Assembly (NCBI GenBank): GCA_038496445.1
Contig: JALMLS010000216.1
Span: forward strand, 124,001 to 188,000
Length of the DNA stretch: 64,000 nt
Direction: 5' to 3'
Origin: Trichosphaerium sp. ATCC 40318
Lineage: Eukaryota > Discosea > Flabellinia > Trichosidae
Of the stretch, positions 48,114 to 59,619 are shown piece by piece. Positions within the stretch are counted from its first letter, which is position 1. Each line of letters opens with the position of its first letter. The position numbers were made by a program, and so were the translations under genes. The notes under the pieces are model-generated. The model was not told where the DNA came from, did not search any database, and saw only the letters and a program-made list of their open reading frames with translations.

Positions 48114-50126
48114 CTACAGCCATAGGTGCCATAAATAACTAGATCCACTCCCAAGTAGCAAACCAAATAGTAGTGAGAACGCCTAGAGAAATTTGTTAGT
48201 CAGTCGCTGCAAAAAAGAAAGAAGCTGTTACCCCAAATAATGCGGCTGTTTCTCGCTCGTGGTGGTCTACATAACCCGGAATAGCAGTCATTAGGTAAGC
48301 TATATTGGTTTCAATACGTGATGTTCATTTTCAGATACGTACAACCACAGTATGCTGAGGATAACCCAAAGGAGACTAAAAACAAACCAGGAACAGAATA
48401 ATTTGAAAAGTATCTAGAGTAGGGATAAGCGTAATTTCCATGCGATTCCAATTGTACCTAGGTTTTACACAAAATATGAACAAAGGATAGAATATAACTT
48501 TAGCGAATGTAACAACGTAGACAACACTAAAATAAAAAAAGTTCTGTCAGTTCAAACGTTGTGTTGTTTTTGATTGAAATTTTTTTTGATGTACTTGATG
48601 TGAACGAAAATATATCTCGGCGACATCTTGCCAATAGTATCACATAAATTGAAAATAAACTAATGATAATGTTGTTAACAATTGAAGAACGGGATACAAA
48701 GTTTGAAGAAAGCCTTACGAAGAACATTATAGTCATCCAAGATTCATTTTGTTCTCGATCTTCTTTTGTTTCAATCTCACCTATTTTAGTGATAAGGATG
48801 GATATTAGCTTGTAACAACTTACTTATAAGTCCAGGGAATATAGAAAGGACAACAAAGAAATTAAAAGACAATGTAATACATGGGAATAATATCCTCTTT
48901 ACAATCGATAAATAATTCAACCTAGAAGTTACATTCGCTCTCCAATCTTTTACAAATCACGTGAGTTAAGAGATGCAAATTTAAAGTTCGTAAACATACC
49001 TTCATCTGCCTTGTCCAAATTATCCGATCCATTTTTAGTTGCCTTTGTGCTTTCTTCAGAAGGACTAACATCTTGTACAGGCTGTAAAAAAAGTGTCAAC
49101 GCAAACCACGCTCAGTAATTATTGGAAATACGTACAATGTTTGCTTTTGATAGAATATCTGCATAGTGTCTGTAGTACGCAGTGCGTTTAGATATAATAA
49201 AGCACACAAGTGCAATCACTTTTGAAAAGTAAGCAACAAAACCTCTTGGTTGTCACGTGCCTTGAAGTAATGCAGCCATACAAAAGAAGCCAACAGTAGT
49301 TTGAAATATATCTATACTCCAATAGTTAGTACAAAAAAGGATCGTGTAGTTATACGTTGTTCATATACCTCTTCTTGTTAGCTTTGTTCCTATACGCATG
49401 AAAGAGATGAACAACGCAGATAAACCATTCCTGAAAAGTAATCAGATTTTTCTTGACAGGTGTCGTTGTACCCAGTTTGTACTGCTATTATATAGCCATC
49501 TGGGAACATTGAGGCCATACCATACACACCAATAGTAATAAGAGCCTCGGCGAATGCGCTGAATACACATACACCGATAACAAACCAATAGTATGCTCTC
49601 TCTGTTCACAGTAAGAGTGAATAATAAAAAATAGTAAAATTAGGTTTTGAATAGTCCGACAAACGTGCCTTCTATAAACTTTTCTGCCACTGGCATAGCT
49701 ATCATAGTGACTATGTAGACAGCCAAGGAAGGTACCACACGCCAAAACACGGGTATTTTTTGGCCGTAAAGTACTGCAAACAGCATAGCTATCGTGTTTG
49801 GAAGTAAATACGCCAAGGTAACATCTGACAAGCGTTAAATAAGTTGTTTCATGCTTGTTGTACCAAATTCTATTTTTTCGCCTGGGAAACGATCCTCTAG
49901 GAAGTCTATGCTGTTTATAATAGCATTCCAAGGCGATAATTGTGCTATTCCCAACAAAACTAGTGTAATGTACACAAAAATAAACTAAATCAGTTGTAAA
50001 CGTTATTAACGCTTTATAAACGCTATATGTCACCTTATCCTTTGGCGGTGATGCTTTATCTGTGTTATTTAATTCTGCAACCTCATCACACGAGAGCAAC
50101 ACCACTTCACTATCGCTTGTGAGCAT
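48114..50126 (-). CDS. Equilibrative nucleoside transporter (SLC29-like)
   Basis: A multi-exon membrane protein. The first transmembrane segment carries the ENT hallmark LLGIAQLSPWNAIINS with PWN. Later exons give YLLPNTIAMLFAVLYGQ, VVPSLAVYIVTMIAMPVA, SAFAEALITIGVYGMASM and ALFISFMRIGTKLT, matching successive helices of the family. The last exons end SLLFGLLLGSGSSYLW. ENT proteins carry nucleosides or nucleobases across the plasma or lysosomal membrane. Start ATG 50126 is followed by an acidic cytosolic segment. Several short exons between 48200 and 49400 are not individually resolved. PiT lies upstream on the same strand. Confidence 0.75.
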
Positions 50127-50330
50127 AACGCTCAAACTGGTTAAGAAGAACGCTTAATCTACGCCTCTTAAGCAACAAACAAGAAAAAAAGAATTCCCTG
50201 TTTCTCATCCCATATAGTGACATTTGAAAACAGCAGTCTTCAGCACTACGTCATAGATACATACTAGAGCGATAGAAGAACAAGTTTCGAATATCACGTG
50301 CGATAACCAAAGGATCTTCAGGCGCTTTAT

Positions 50331-52407
50331 TTAATGGCTTGTAAACTGTCTAGCATATCTCATTGTTGCAAATAAGGCGGCACTTATACCTCCAGATATA
50401 GGGAGAGTTACTAGCCACGAAAACACAATCTTCCCAAGAAGCCTCCAATCAATTCCCTTTGATCCTTCAAGTAGACCAACAGCCGTAACTGAACCCACCT
50501 AGTTGACCATAAACCAAACAAAGTATGTAACCACTGTTTCGTACCTGACAATGTGTGGTAGAAACTGGCATACCGATACGAGAAGCTACAATGACAGTGA
50601 TGATAGGTCCAATCTCCATTGTGAATCCTCGCGACGCAGTAATCTTTGCCAAATCCTCTCCAACAGCTGTATGTGCAAACAAGTTAATGTTGTACTCCTT
50701 GAGGGTTCATGAACTGTACCGTTTATGATTTTATAGCCAAGACAAGACAGTCCAACAACTATACCGAACCCACCTAGAGCTATAATCCACCATTCCACAT
50801 CTGCTGTCTCACTTACTTCACCGGTAGTGTATATAGCGTAAATAGCAGCAAATGGGGCTATTGAGTTAGCCACCTATGAATGTTAGAATATGATAAAAAA
50901 GGGTGCTACAATACGTCATTTGCGCCATGCGAAAACGAGTCCAGGGTGGCTGTAAAAATTTGAAGTAGACCGAAGAGTTGTTCAGCATCTTCATCGAACA
51001 CTTCAGCTTGTGCATGGATAGCTTCCCTCCTGAGCGTTTCAACATCCTAATAACCGGTTGCTAAAAGAAAAAACGAACATATAAAAAATGTACAATTGTG
51101 ACGGAAGGCTCGTTTTTAGAAGTGATCAATGGCTCCTCAGGTGATGGCTTTGGTCTTCCCCAAACCTTGTCCCAAAAACTTCTTTCGGTATCCTTGCTTT
51201 CTGTATTCATCCCAGATGCCTCTCCTAAGAGAAATGGTTAACCTTCGTTTGATTTTGAGGACAAAGTTGAACTTACGTTTTGCTTTTTTGAGAAGAACAT
51301 GGCGCTTTATGCGTGGCAGAAAAATAAATCTCATTACCAAGAATGTAAAAATGCCAACGCCAATGGAAATAAGAATTGCTTGCCACCACGTGAATAACTC
51401 GTCAAGCTTCAGAGAAGGACTTCCTAAAGAATGAATAAATATAAAACAGAGTTGTCCTCATCACAAAGTACCTTTAAAGATAATAAAGAAGGTAAGAGTT
51501 AACAGTAATAATCCATAAAGAAAAGGTAGAAAGAACAGTCCTCTTTTCAAAGGGTTCTTTGACCGTAAGATAAATCGTCTTACAACCCAAAATAAACCAA
51601 CTGAAACAGTACCAGCTATCAACTATTTTGATTGAGTTTATGCGTTTTGCACATTTGTTATGTTTGTACCGGGCTTGCTGCCCATGAGAGTACGATAAAA
51701 AGAATTTCCATCCAATCAACACCTTCTTGACTATGTACAAGAGAAAATCCGAGTATAGCACCAACAACACTATGCGTTGTAGAGACAGGTGCCTAAAAAC
51801 AATTTTACAAAACAAACAAAAAAAAGACATCACCTTCAGGAACGTTGCAACAACGAGCCAAATTCCCGCAGCTATTAGCGCACAAAGCATACCAATGATA
51901 AGTATTTGTGGATCAGCTTTGTAAATCTCGGTGTTTATTATACCCTTACGAATTGTATCTACACAGAAAAAAGTGTCAGTACTAAAGTTTTGATCAAAGA
52001 AAACGTGCCAGTCACGTGAGAACCAAGCAACATTGCTCCCGAAAATTCAAATATTGCAGCAATGACTATTGCTTGCCGCATCGTAAGTACTTTAGAACCT
52101 ACAGACGTCGCGAACTATTGTGTTAACACGTGATGTAAGGCAAGTCGAAAATTATCAGACTTACAGCATTCGCAACCTATTTTACAGTAAGAAACACGCG
52201 TAGAAAAGCGTAAGTACATCATTAGCTCCAATACCAAACGCCTTTAAAGAAAGTTACTACTCAAGTGTTCACGTTTTCCCAGTGCTGGGAGCATACCGTA
52301 AAAAAAGCAGCAACACCGGCTATTCCAACTATCAGAGTAAAATTTTCTATTTTACCAGGTTGTGTGGGCGCCACAGTAGGTGCTGCAAAAGGATTTAGTG
52401 TTTCCAT
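50331..52407 (-). CDS. Inorganic phosphate transporter, PiT family (SLC20-like)
   Basis: The transporter moves phosphate with Na+ or H+. After a short N-terminus ([18 protein letters not shown]) the exons give the PiT signature [13 protein letters not shown], then [34 protein letters not shown] and, in the second half, the matching repeat [16 protein letters not shown] and [18 protein letters not shown]. Both inverted-repeat motifs are therefore present. A Lys-rich cytosolic loop (around 51130-51360) lies between them, as in SLC20 proteins. Start ATG 52407, stop TAA 50331. Confidence 0.85.
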
Positions 52408-52501
52408 TTACTACCAGTCCCTTTGCCGACGAGAAAAGTCGTAAAGCCTCGTGTAGACTTAACAAATTGCCAATTAAGTAAAACTTGCAAAAATAACCAA
52501 A
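52408..52501. promoter_or_regulatory. 94-bp divergent upstream region, PiT and adenosine deaminase
   Basis: Start codons lie 94 bp apart, so the promoters must overlap. GCCAATTAAG near 52468 is the only motif of note (CCAAT core). Confidence 0.4.
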
Positions 52502-53712
52502 ATGGCAGATGAACAGCTGCTTCAGTGGGCTAATACGCAAAAAAAAGTGGATTTACACAGACACTTAGGCGGTAGCATACCATTTGACACTTTATGGAGC
52601 CTCCAGAACCGTGGAGTGCTAAAAACTACGTTCAAGAGTAAAGACGAGCTTAAAAGCGCTGTCACATGTACAGAACCAATGGAAAACTTAGAAAAGCTTC
52701 TTAAAGCATTTGATGTGTTCCAAGTACGCTAGTTATACCACTTTACGCCGTTAACGGTGTTATTAATAGAGCTGCTTTCAAACACTCGATATCGTATCAG
52801 AAGTAACTCGAGACGTCATACAAGCAGCCCGAGACGAAAGTGTTGAGGTGTTAGAGTACGTACACGCAGTCTAAACCTAACGAAGAAAACCGCTACTAGT
52901 GCTTCTAACACCCGTAGGTTACGCTTTGGTCCTCATTTTATAGCAGAACCAGCTTCTTTACCACTTGATGAGGTAGTAGAACGTGTTGTAAACACAACAG
53001 AAGAAATGAGAAAAAAATTCAACAACACAATGAAAATAGGCTTAATAATACTTGTATCGAGGGATTATGGCCCTTCTTCAGCAATGGAGACAGCACAGCT
53101 TGCAAAGCGATGGCGTAAACACTTGGTAGGGTTTGACTTTGCAGCTACAGAGGAGGCATTTCCACAAAGTGCTTTCTTGCCAACAGTCAAAGCAGTAAAA
53201 GAACTCAACTTACCACTTACAGTACATCTTTTTTTCGACTTGTGCCATCTGTTTTGATGTATTGTTAGGTCCATATTGGTGAAGAAGCAGGCGTGGATGC
53301 TATAAGGGAGATAGTTGAGACATATAAACCACAAAGACTTGGCCATGCCACTGTTCTTTATCAGGATAAAGATTTGATGGAAATTGTCAAAAAAGAAGGA
53401 ATATTAGTGGAATCAGCAATGACTTCTAATCTTATATCTTCTACTGTTAAGAGCTATGATACTCATCCTTGTAAAGAGTACTTTAAAACCGGTATACCTG
53501 TTTGTCTCAACACAGATGATCCAACTTTATTCGATGTTACACTTGGACAAGAGTACGCAAAAAAAAACCCCTTTAACAACTTTTAGCTGTTAGCTAACAC
53601 TGTAATTTTTTCCAAAAGGTGGTATGCCGCAGTAAAGCATGCCGGTTTTACAAAAGAACAAGTTATTGAAATGAATAATACCGCAAGAAAACATAGCTTT
53701 CTGAAATTGTAA
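52502..53712 (+). CDS. Adenosine deaminase family enzyme
   Basis: The enzyme would deaminate adenosine (or N6-methyl-AMP) to inosine. Exons give the metal motif KVDLHRHLGGSIPFDTLW, GPHFIAEPASLPLDEVVE, VGFDFAATEEAFPQSAF, the HxGE motif VHIGEEAGVDAI, QRLGHATVLY, AMTSNLISSTV and NTDDPTLFDVTLGQEY with the catalytic Asp pair. The end is MNNTARKHSFLKL at TAA 53712. Length about 330 residues, as usual. All metal and catalytic residues are present. The family position between ADA and ADAL cannot be decided by eye. Confidence 0.9.
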
Positions 53713-53745
53713 TATTAAAGCAACTCTCATTCCATCAAAAAGGCT

Positions 53746-54380
53746 TTATTCAGCGAGCACTTCGAAATCAGACTTTATACAGGCTAAAACGCCTCCTTTA
53801 GCATCTATTGCTTCAAATATTGCTGTGTACGTATCCTAAATAGAACGAACTTGATGTCAATAATGATCACGTGGAGACAATTTACAAGGTGTTCCACGTA
53901 CAGTTATTGCATAAGAAGGTACCAGTTGGGTTATCACAGCTGTGTACTTTCCCTCTTTACAAGGACACGTGCATGCAGGTATTATCTTTGACTCACATAG
54001 ATCGCCTTATTGATGTTAACGGCGAGGTCAGCATATTGTTTTACCTTTAAGTTTGAGAACGGGAAGGCCTTCTAAATATATCGTGTTGTTATAAGTCCCA
54101 CCAGTTACCGCTTCGTTAATTACTCCAAAAGCAGTTACAGTCACGTTTTTACCAGCTACTGCAGGGTCTAGGACATAGAATTTAACGGTTTATAGCGTTT
54201 CTAGCCAACGTACATGGATCCATTTTCGATGACGATACTACGAATTGAGGGGACGTATTTGGACCTGTGACCTTTGGTTAGAATCTTCCTTGTTTGTATT
54301 TTGTTTATTGTACAAAGCTCCCACTTGTATGGCGCTGCAGAAGTGAGCACAACGAATAACAGACAAAGTATAAGCGACAT
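53746..54380 (-). CDS. Secreted ML-domain (NPC2/MD-2-like) lipid-binding protein
   Basis: A signal peptide (MSLILCLLFVVLTSAAP) precedes a basic N-terminal stretch and the ML fold: FYVLDPAVAGKNVTVTAFG, INEAVTGGTYNNTIYLEG, DLCESKIIPACTCPCKEGKY and ITQLVPSYAITV. Cys pairs (DLCE, CTCPC) match the disulfides of the family. ML proteins carry sterols or phospholipids in the endo-lysosomal lumen. Final exon FEAIDAKGGVLACIKSDFEV, stop TAA 53746. Four exons, start ATG 54380. Confidence 0.8.
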
Positions 54381-54756
54381 AGGGTGTTTGATGGCCTTCT
54401 TTTGGTTCACGTGTGTTTTTTATTCAGATCCAGTTATGTGAATACTTGTCCGTGACTACGCACGACGAAGACTGTAACTAACGAACGCCTTAAGCTTTTG
54501 AGGAAGGAGAAAAACGACATATGTAACGGTGATAGGGTGATAGAGCTAACAAAATTAACTACGACAAAGAAAAACATTGAGAAAGTAATACTTTCACCAT
54601 TTACAAGACAGAAAATGTTACGGGTTTGGTAGTGACTTTGAAGCACGTGACTATAAGCTGACTTGCTTAGTGCATAAAATCGTACTGAGATGTGTCGAAA
54701 AATACTTGTATTATGATACAGTTAATGCTTGGAACCTTTCTGGATTGTCTTACCAA

Positions 54757-55925
54757 TTAATTGAGTTGAACATAGTCACCTCTCTTGCCTTTCTTTTTCT
54801 TCTTCGTCAAGAAACACTGTACTAAAATACCTGCAATCGTCACAGCTATAATACCAGCGATAATTATATAAGGCACCAGGTGGTCTTTAATATCAATACG
54901 ACGAAGTGTAACCGCTGCAGGTATAACTTGCCAAAAATGGGAGTGAATAATACCACAATCAAGAGCAAACGCAATAACTAAATGTGTAAGCAAAAAAACA
55001 ATGTCACCAAAAAAAAACCAGTAAAACTGTTTTGTTCAAAATAAAGAACTTACGGTAAGCTCCTCCAAAAGATGTAATCACCACTAACAATAGCTTCTTA
55101 AATATAAGAGATACAATACCACCAGCTATTACATAATCTTTAGACAAGTCAGTTAGTAGTACAAGCGTACCTATTCCACAAAGTGCCATAACAACTACTG
55201 GATACCTAAAAAGAAACCCTCAGGAAGAAGTTTGCTAAAAAGCCAGCGTACCAGTTCTTCCCAGAGCAACATTTTATAACAGTAGTCCCCAACGGCGTAG
55301 ATAAAACTATCGAGCATATAAAGACGCCCATAGCGAATCCCAAGAAAAAAATACCAACTTTTACAAACCACATTAAAACACCTGCGATTACAATACCAAC
55401 AATCAATGCAATAACCTATTAAAATATAAGCTCAGCTCTATTACTTGCTTTTTTGCGGATCCACAAAAAAAACCGTCAGGTGTAAACTTACAAGTGGCCA
55501 ATACCATTGTAGCACGTGACCCCAATGTTCATGTACAAGAGAGTAAGAAATTCCAAAACCGAGCAAAAATCCTATGCCTCCAACAGTAGCCTGTACAAAA
55601 ACCGGTTGAGAACACGTGTTTTCAAAAAGTGTACCCTAAAAAAAGTTATTAACGCTAATCCTACTCGCATAAAGCGTACCTAAGTATCCTTGCGCCGTAA
55701 GCCACGAAACCCAAGCCAATGATGCTATTTAACGTGAAAAATTAGGAAGACGTGTTATACTAATGCGTACGTTATTGCTATGGCGCCAGTGATCATTGTT
55801 GGCTTGTTACCTCCTTGGCAAATACCATTTAGCGTTATTCTGTAGAAAAAAATCGTTACAACCGGACAAAGCTGATTACAGAGGATAAAAACTTACACCG
55901 TCTCATTAGAGAGAATGTGTGCCAT
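54757..55925 (-). CDS. TMEM198/TM7SF3-like (DUF4203) multi-span membrane protein
   Basis: Several exons from ATG 55925 (MAHILSNETV) encode about seven hydrophobic spans, with Gly-rich helices such as VGGIGFLLGFGISYSL and ALIVGIVIAGVLMWFVKVGI. Later come FGGAYRKFFI and a C-terminal helix IIIAGIIAVTIAGILVQCF, followed by a Lys-rich tail (TKKKKKGKRG). The order of Gly-rich helices fits DUF4203 proteins, whose best-known member promotes LRP6 phosphorylation in animals. The function here is unknown. A small-residue FGGAYR motif is typical of the family. Confidence 0.65.
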
Positions 55926-56471
55926 GTTGAGTGAGAAGTATTTTACTTTAAGTTGGTGTACATTCGTGATTACCATTCAAATAATTGTGGTCCGTTGTTG
56001 AAGGCTGTTTGTTTTGGTTGAGTACATTCAAAAAAGGTGGTAAATGACATGCTTACTGCTTAGATTTGTATTTTGTTGCTGTGTAGGTACACTTCTCCTT
56101 AAGGTTTGAGTGTGTTTATAGTGCGTGGTTTAGTTTTTTATCCTATATTTCGCTGGCGTTGGCAAGCCAGTCATCACGTGAGTCAAGCCAAAGGATGCCC
56201 ACAGTTTTCACACCCGATAAACAATAGCTGCAAGTTCAAGGAGAAAGTGAAATTCATAACCTCGTCTCTTTTTTTGGTGCTCCTGAGAGCTCAAAATAAC
56301 GTGTAGTGCCTATAACGTATCACATTGCAAATGTAGGGAGGTATCACTCACCATTACACTTTTGAACTACATCGTAGTGTCCCAATCCATATTTGAAATG
56401 CCTTAAAAGCTATGGTAGGCACCGCGAATCAAACTATTGGAATGTTGTTTATTTTTTCAGCAGAGGTGTTT
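55926..56471. other. Intergenic
   Basis: No exon recognised. A plus-strand frame at 56106-56306 starts with TTG and lacks family patterns. A CACGTG lies at about 56175. Confidence 0.4.
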
Positions 56472-58070
56472 TTATAAAGATAAGGTATTACTCATACACC
56501 ATTGAGAGTTTATCTCAACTTTAAACCCAAGCACATCCTTAATTATTGGGTTGTATGTTTCAAAGGGGTAGAATACTTGTTTTAATTGTTGTTGTACTCT
56601 TTCAAAAACAACACGTTCAACAGTGGGGAGATTCATTAGAGTTTTTCCAATGATTGTATTTTTAGGCAAGCTAACTCTTTTAAGACCTTTGAGTGATGAT
56701 AATACACCAAAACTACAGCCACTTTTCGAAATGTTAATTGTGTGAACACCCACAAGGTTTTGAACACCTTTATATGTGATGTTGCTACAGCCTCTTAAAT
56801 TAATAGTGTGAACGCCAGCCAATGCTTTAAGACCTTTATCTGATATTTTGCTTCCACTAACATCAATTGTGTGAACTCCTGCTACTGCTTTAACTCCACG
56901 ATCTGTGATGTCTGTTATCATGTACGTTAAACTAATTGTATGAACGCCAGCCAACGCTTTCAAACCTTTATTTGTTATATTGGTTCCACCAACATCGATT
57001 GTGTGAACACCTGCTAATGCTCTAATACCTTTGTCTGTTATGTCAGTACCAAAAAGATTGATAGTATGAACACAACCTAATGCCTCAATACCTTTGTCTG
57101 TTATTGGTGTACTAGATAGATCAATTGTATGAACGCCAGCAAGCGCTATCATACCTTTGTCTGTGATGTTAGTCATGTGTAGATTAATTGTATGAGCACC
57201 AGCTAATGCTGTAACTCCATCATCTGTCACATTTGTATTGCTTAGAATGATAGTATGAACGCCATGTAATGCCATGATGCCCTCATCTGTCACATGTTTA
57301 CAATGTCTTAAACTTATTGTATGAACGCCAGCCAATGCTTTGACACCTTTATCTGAAACATGTGTTGCCACCAGGTTGATTGTATGAACTCCAGAAAGTG
57401 CTGAAATACCTTCATCTGTAACATCTGTAAAGGAAAGATCAATAGTATGAACGCCAGAAAGTGCCTTGATACCCTCATCTGTCACATGTTTACAATGTCT
57501 TAAACCTATTGTATGAACGCCAGCCAAAGCTTTAATGCCGTCTTTTGTCACATCTGTTTCATCTAGCACTATTTTATGTATCCCAGAAAGCTGTTGAAGA
57601 TGATCATCAGTCACAGGACAAAAAGTAATATCAAGACTATCAACAATGTCTAAACTTGTAAAGTCAATATTCTTAGAAAATTCTACAAGTGTGAGGGAGT
57701 AGACACCCTGTAAGTACTTCAATAAATGTCTTTGTTTAATTTTGTATAAAATAACAATGTCATTTGACTTGATCAACTGTGGTGATGTCTTGAATAGTTT
57801 CTTTAGCATTCGTTTTGATCTTATCACAACAGTTCTACGTTCTATTTTGTATCCAAGGTAATTTACTGCTATTTTGGCTAATAACTTCGATGTATGTACT
57901 ACAGAAGACATAGATATCGTTGAAATGAATCGGAGACAATGAACGATCACTTCAACCGGGATCTCATCAAAAAAAGCCGTATTGTTGTTCATAGTGTTCT
58001 GCACAATAAAAATAGCGTACAAGATGACAATACTCTTTGGTGTTGCGTTTGTAAAGTCAAACACTTTCAA
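56472..58070 (-). CDS. F-box-like/LRR protein E (largest copy)
   Basis: An intronless frame of up to 532 codons. The first in-frame ATG is 58070. A better start may be ATG 57992 (MNNNTAFF), right before the F-box-like stretch EIPVEVIVHCLRFISTISMS. About fifteen LRR units follow, nearly all with GVHTIDL or GVHTINL, then V/I-T-D-K-G-I-x-A-L-A. Two units around 57270-57330 and 57480-57510 have almost the same DNA (CTCATCTGTCACATGTTTAC in both), which points to duplication or gene conversion. The last 80 residues leave the repeat pattern. No membrane segment. Confidence 0.87.
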   Translation of the reverse strand: MKVFDFTNATPKSIVILYAIFIVQNTMNNNTAFFDEIPVEVIVHCLRFISTISMSSVVHTSKLLAKIAVNYLGYKIERRTVVIRSKRMLKKLFKTSPQLIKSNDIVILYKIKQRHLLKYLQGVYSLTLVEFSKNIDFTSLDIVDSLDITFCPVTDDHLQQLSGIHKIVLDETDVTKDGIKALAGVHTIGLRHCKHVTDEGIKALSGVHTIDLSFTDVTDEGISALSGVHTINLVATHVSDKGVKALAGVHTISLRHCKHVTDEGIMALHGVHTIILSNTNVTDDGVTALAGAHTINLHMTNITDKGMIALAGVHTIDLSSTPITDKGIEALGCVHTINLFGTDITDKGIRALAGVHTIDVGGTNITNKGLKALAGVHTISLTYMITDITDRGVKAVAGVHTIDVSGSKISDKGLKALAGVHTINLRGCSNITYKGVQNLVGVHTINISKSGCSFGVLSSLKGLKRVSLPKNTIIGKTLMNLPTVERVVFERVQQQLKQVFYPFETYNPIIKDVLGFKVEINSQWCMSNTLSL

Positions 58071-58221
58071 AGATCTATACTACTATGTTAAACCCAAAAA
58101 CCACGTGGGTCATTCCCGTGGATAGGGAACTTTCTTCAACAGGTTCGATTGCAATCCCTATTTATGTTCAAGCAACTGACGAACGTGTTTATGTACAGAT
58201 TTTTTGTCTACATTCTTGTTT

Positions 58222-58415
58222 ATACCTCAAAGATTACGTACCTGTTCTGTGGCTTCTGTGATCATGTAGGCAGAGCCACTACTTTAGAACAGCCCGTAAT
58301 GCACATTGTTCGGGTGGCTAAAGTAAGATAACGTCGTTATGTTACTCTAGAACACAATTTGTCTCATTGGCACATGCGCTAGTCGCTATGCCAAACCAAA
58401 AAATAAAGAAAAACA
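58222..58415 (-). repeat. Dispersed ~190-bp repeat, copy 3
   Basis: The reverse complement of this segment matches copy 2 along its length, with about 85-90 percent identity by eye, and contains the central block missing in copy 1. It lies about 230 bp beyond the stop of the minus-strand MORN gene, in that gene's orientation, exactly mirroring copy 2 and gene F. Confidence 0.8.
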
Positions 58416-58642
58416 ACATTCGCATGCACACATTAATCAAACAAACCAAATGGTAGTTGCATTATACATATGCATTGGGTTTGTTTTTTTACTTTACAAA
58501 GTCTTTTTGATCAACTACGCTCTTTGCTTGCTGAAGCAATAAACAAAAAAAAAAGCAACCAACATTCACTGCTATTCAAACAACACGAGATTCTTGACCT
58601 CATTCAAGATGCAAATGAGTATTATTTCAACTAAGTTTTGAG

Positions 58643-59431
58643 TCAGTAGTATTGTTCAATTTGCACAGTGCCATCACAATTATACTTAGTGTACTTCCCT
58701 TCTTTTAATCCACTCTTGTATGTACAAATTTTATATAGTGGACCATTTCCATACCACTCTTTATACTCACCCTCACGAAGATCATCCTTAAATTCTCCCT
58801 TTTTGCTTGGTTGTCCATTGTAATACCAAGTTAAGTAAGTGCCATTCTTCTTACCATGTTTATACATTGTAAGACTATTCATTTTGCCGGAACCATACCA
58901 TGTTTTACTCTCACCATCTAGCACACCATCATTATATAGTATATGACTCTTTATCTTTTTTTTCAAGATATCATACCACGTTTTCTCTTCTTGCAGTTTC
59001 CCTCCCTTGTACCGTGACATAATAACTTTATCTTGTGAAGAATAATTATAGTTCCAATGCCAGTGCTCACCCTCTTTCAAACCTTTTTCATACATCAACA
59101 GATTTTTCAAGTGCCCATATCTTATCCATTCCTTGCACTCCCCATGTAATTTTCCATTCCACCAACACTGTTGAGCAATTTTATGCCCGCAGTTGTGCCG
59201 AAGCCATTTTCCGTTTTTTTCCAAGTCACCATTAAAGCGAGTGTTCTGTGCAGCAATCTTACAAAGTAAAGGCCATTTTATGTATATCTCTGTACTTAAC
59301 TCTGTAATATCAAGTTGTAGCTCAACTGGTAGGTCTGTAGGACCAAGTACTTTCTAAAAACTTGTATTAGGTTCTTTGGTGTAATTAAAAAACAATACAA
59401 TAGTAGTTTGTTCACGTTCATCTACTTCCAT
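58643..59431 (-). CDS. F-box-like/MORN-repeat protein, copy G
   Basis: ATG 59431 opens a short exon (MEVDEREQTTI), joined by a GTATTG intron to VLGPTDLPVELQLDITELST. That is the same F-box-like beginning as gene F (IYIKWPLLCK against VYIKMPLLSK). MORN/YwqK units follow: GKLHGECKEWIRYGHLKNL, KNGTYLTWYYNGQPSKKGE and LREGEYKEWYGNGPLYKIC, about seven in all. They are more diverged than in gene F. The stop is at 58643. The two MORN genes share architecture, intron position and downstream repeat, so they are paralogues. Confidence 0.8.
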
Positions 59432-59619
59432 TGTATTTTGTTTTCTTTGAGCAATTGACTTAGAGCACAAGACTTAACACTTTCGCCACGCAACAGTAGC
59501 TCAAATAATTGTACTCAGTTCTGTATATATGTTGTAAAGAATAACTTGCTTACGCACTCAAATGGTGGTGAAGACGAGTGACTTAAACTTTAAAAGTTAC
59601 AGATGAATTTTGTTTTCAT

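Noticed and set aside
49488-50135. A 215-codon continuous minus-strand frame
   Set aside because: It reads through introns of the nucleoside transporter; only the N-terminal piece and separate in-phase exons match the family.
58131-58160. tRNA-like T-loop (GGTTCGATTGC)
   Set aside because: No matching acceptor, D or anticodon arms could be folded around it.
58643-59431. Bacterial YwqK antitoxin call for the MORN genes
   Set aside because: The repeat type is shared, but the F-box-like N-terminus and intron show a eukaryotic gene with no toxin partner nearby.
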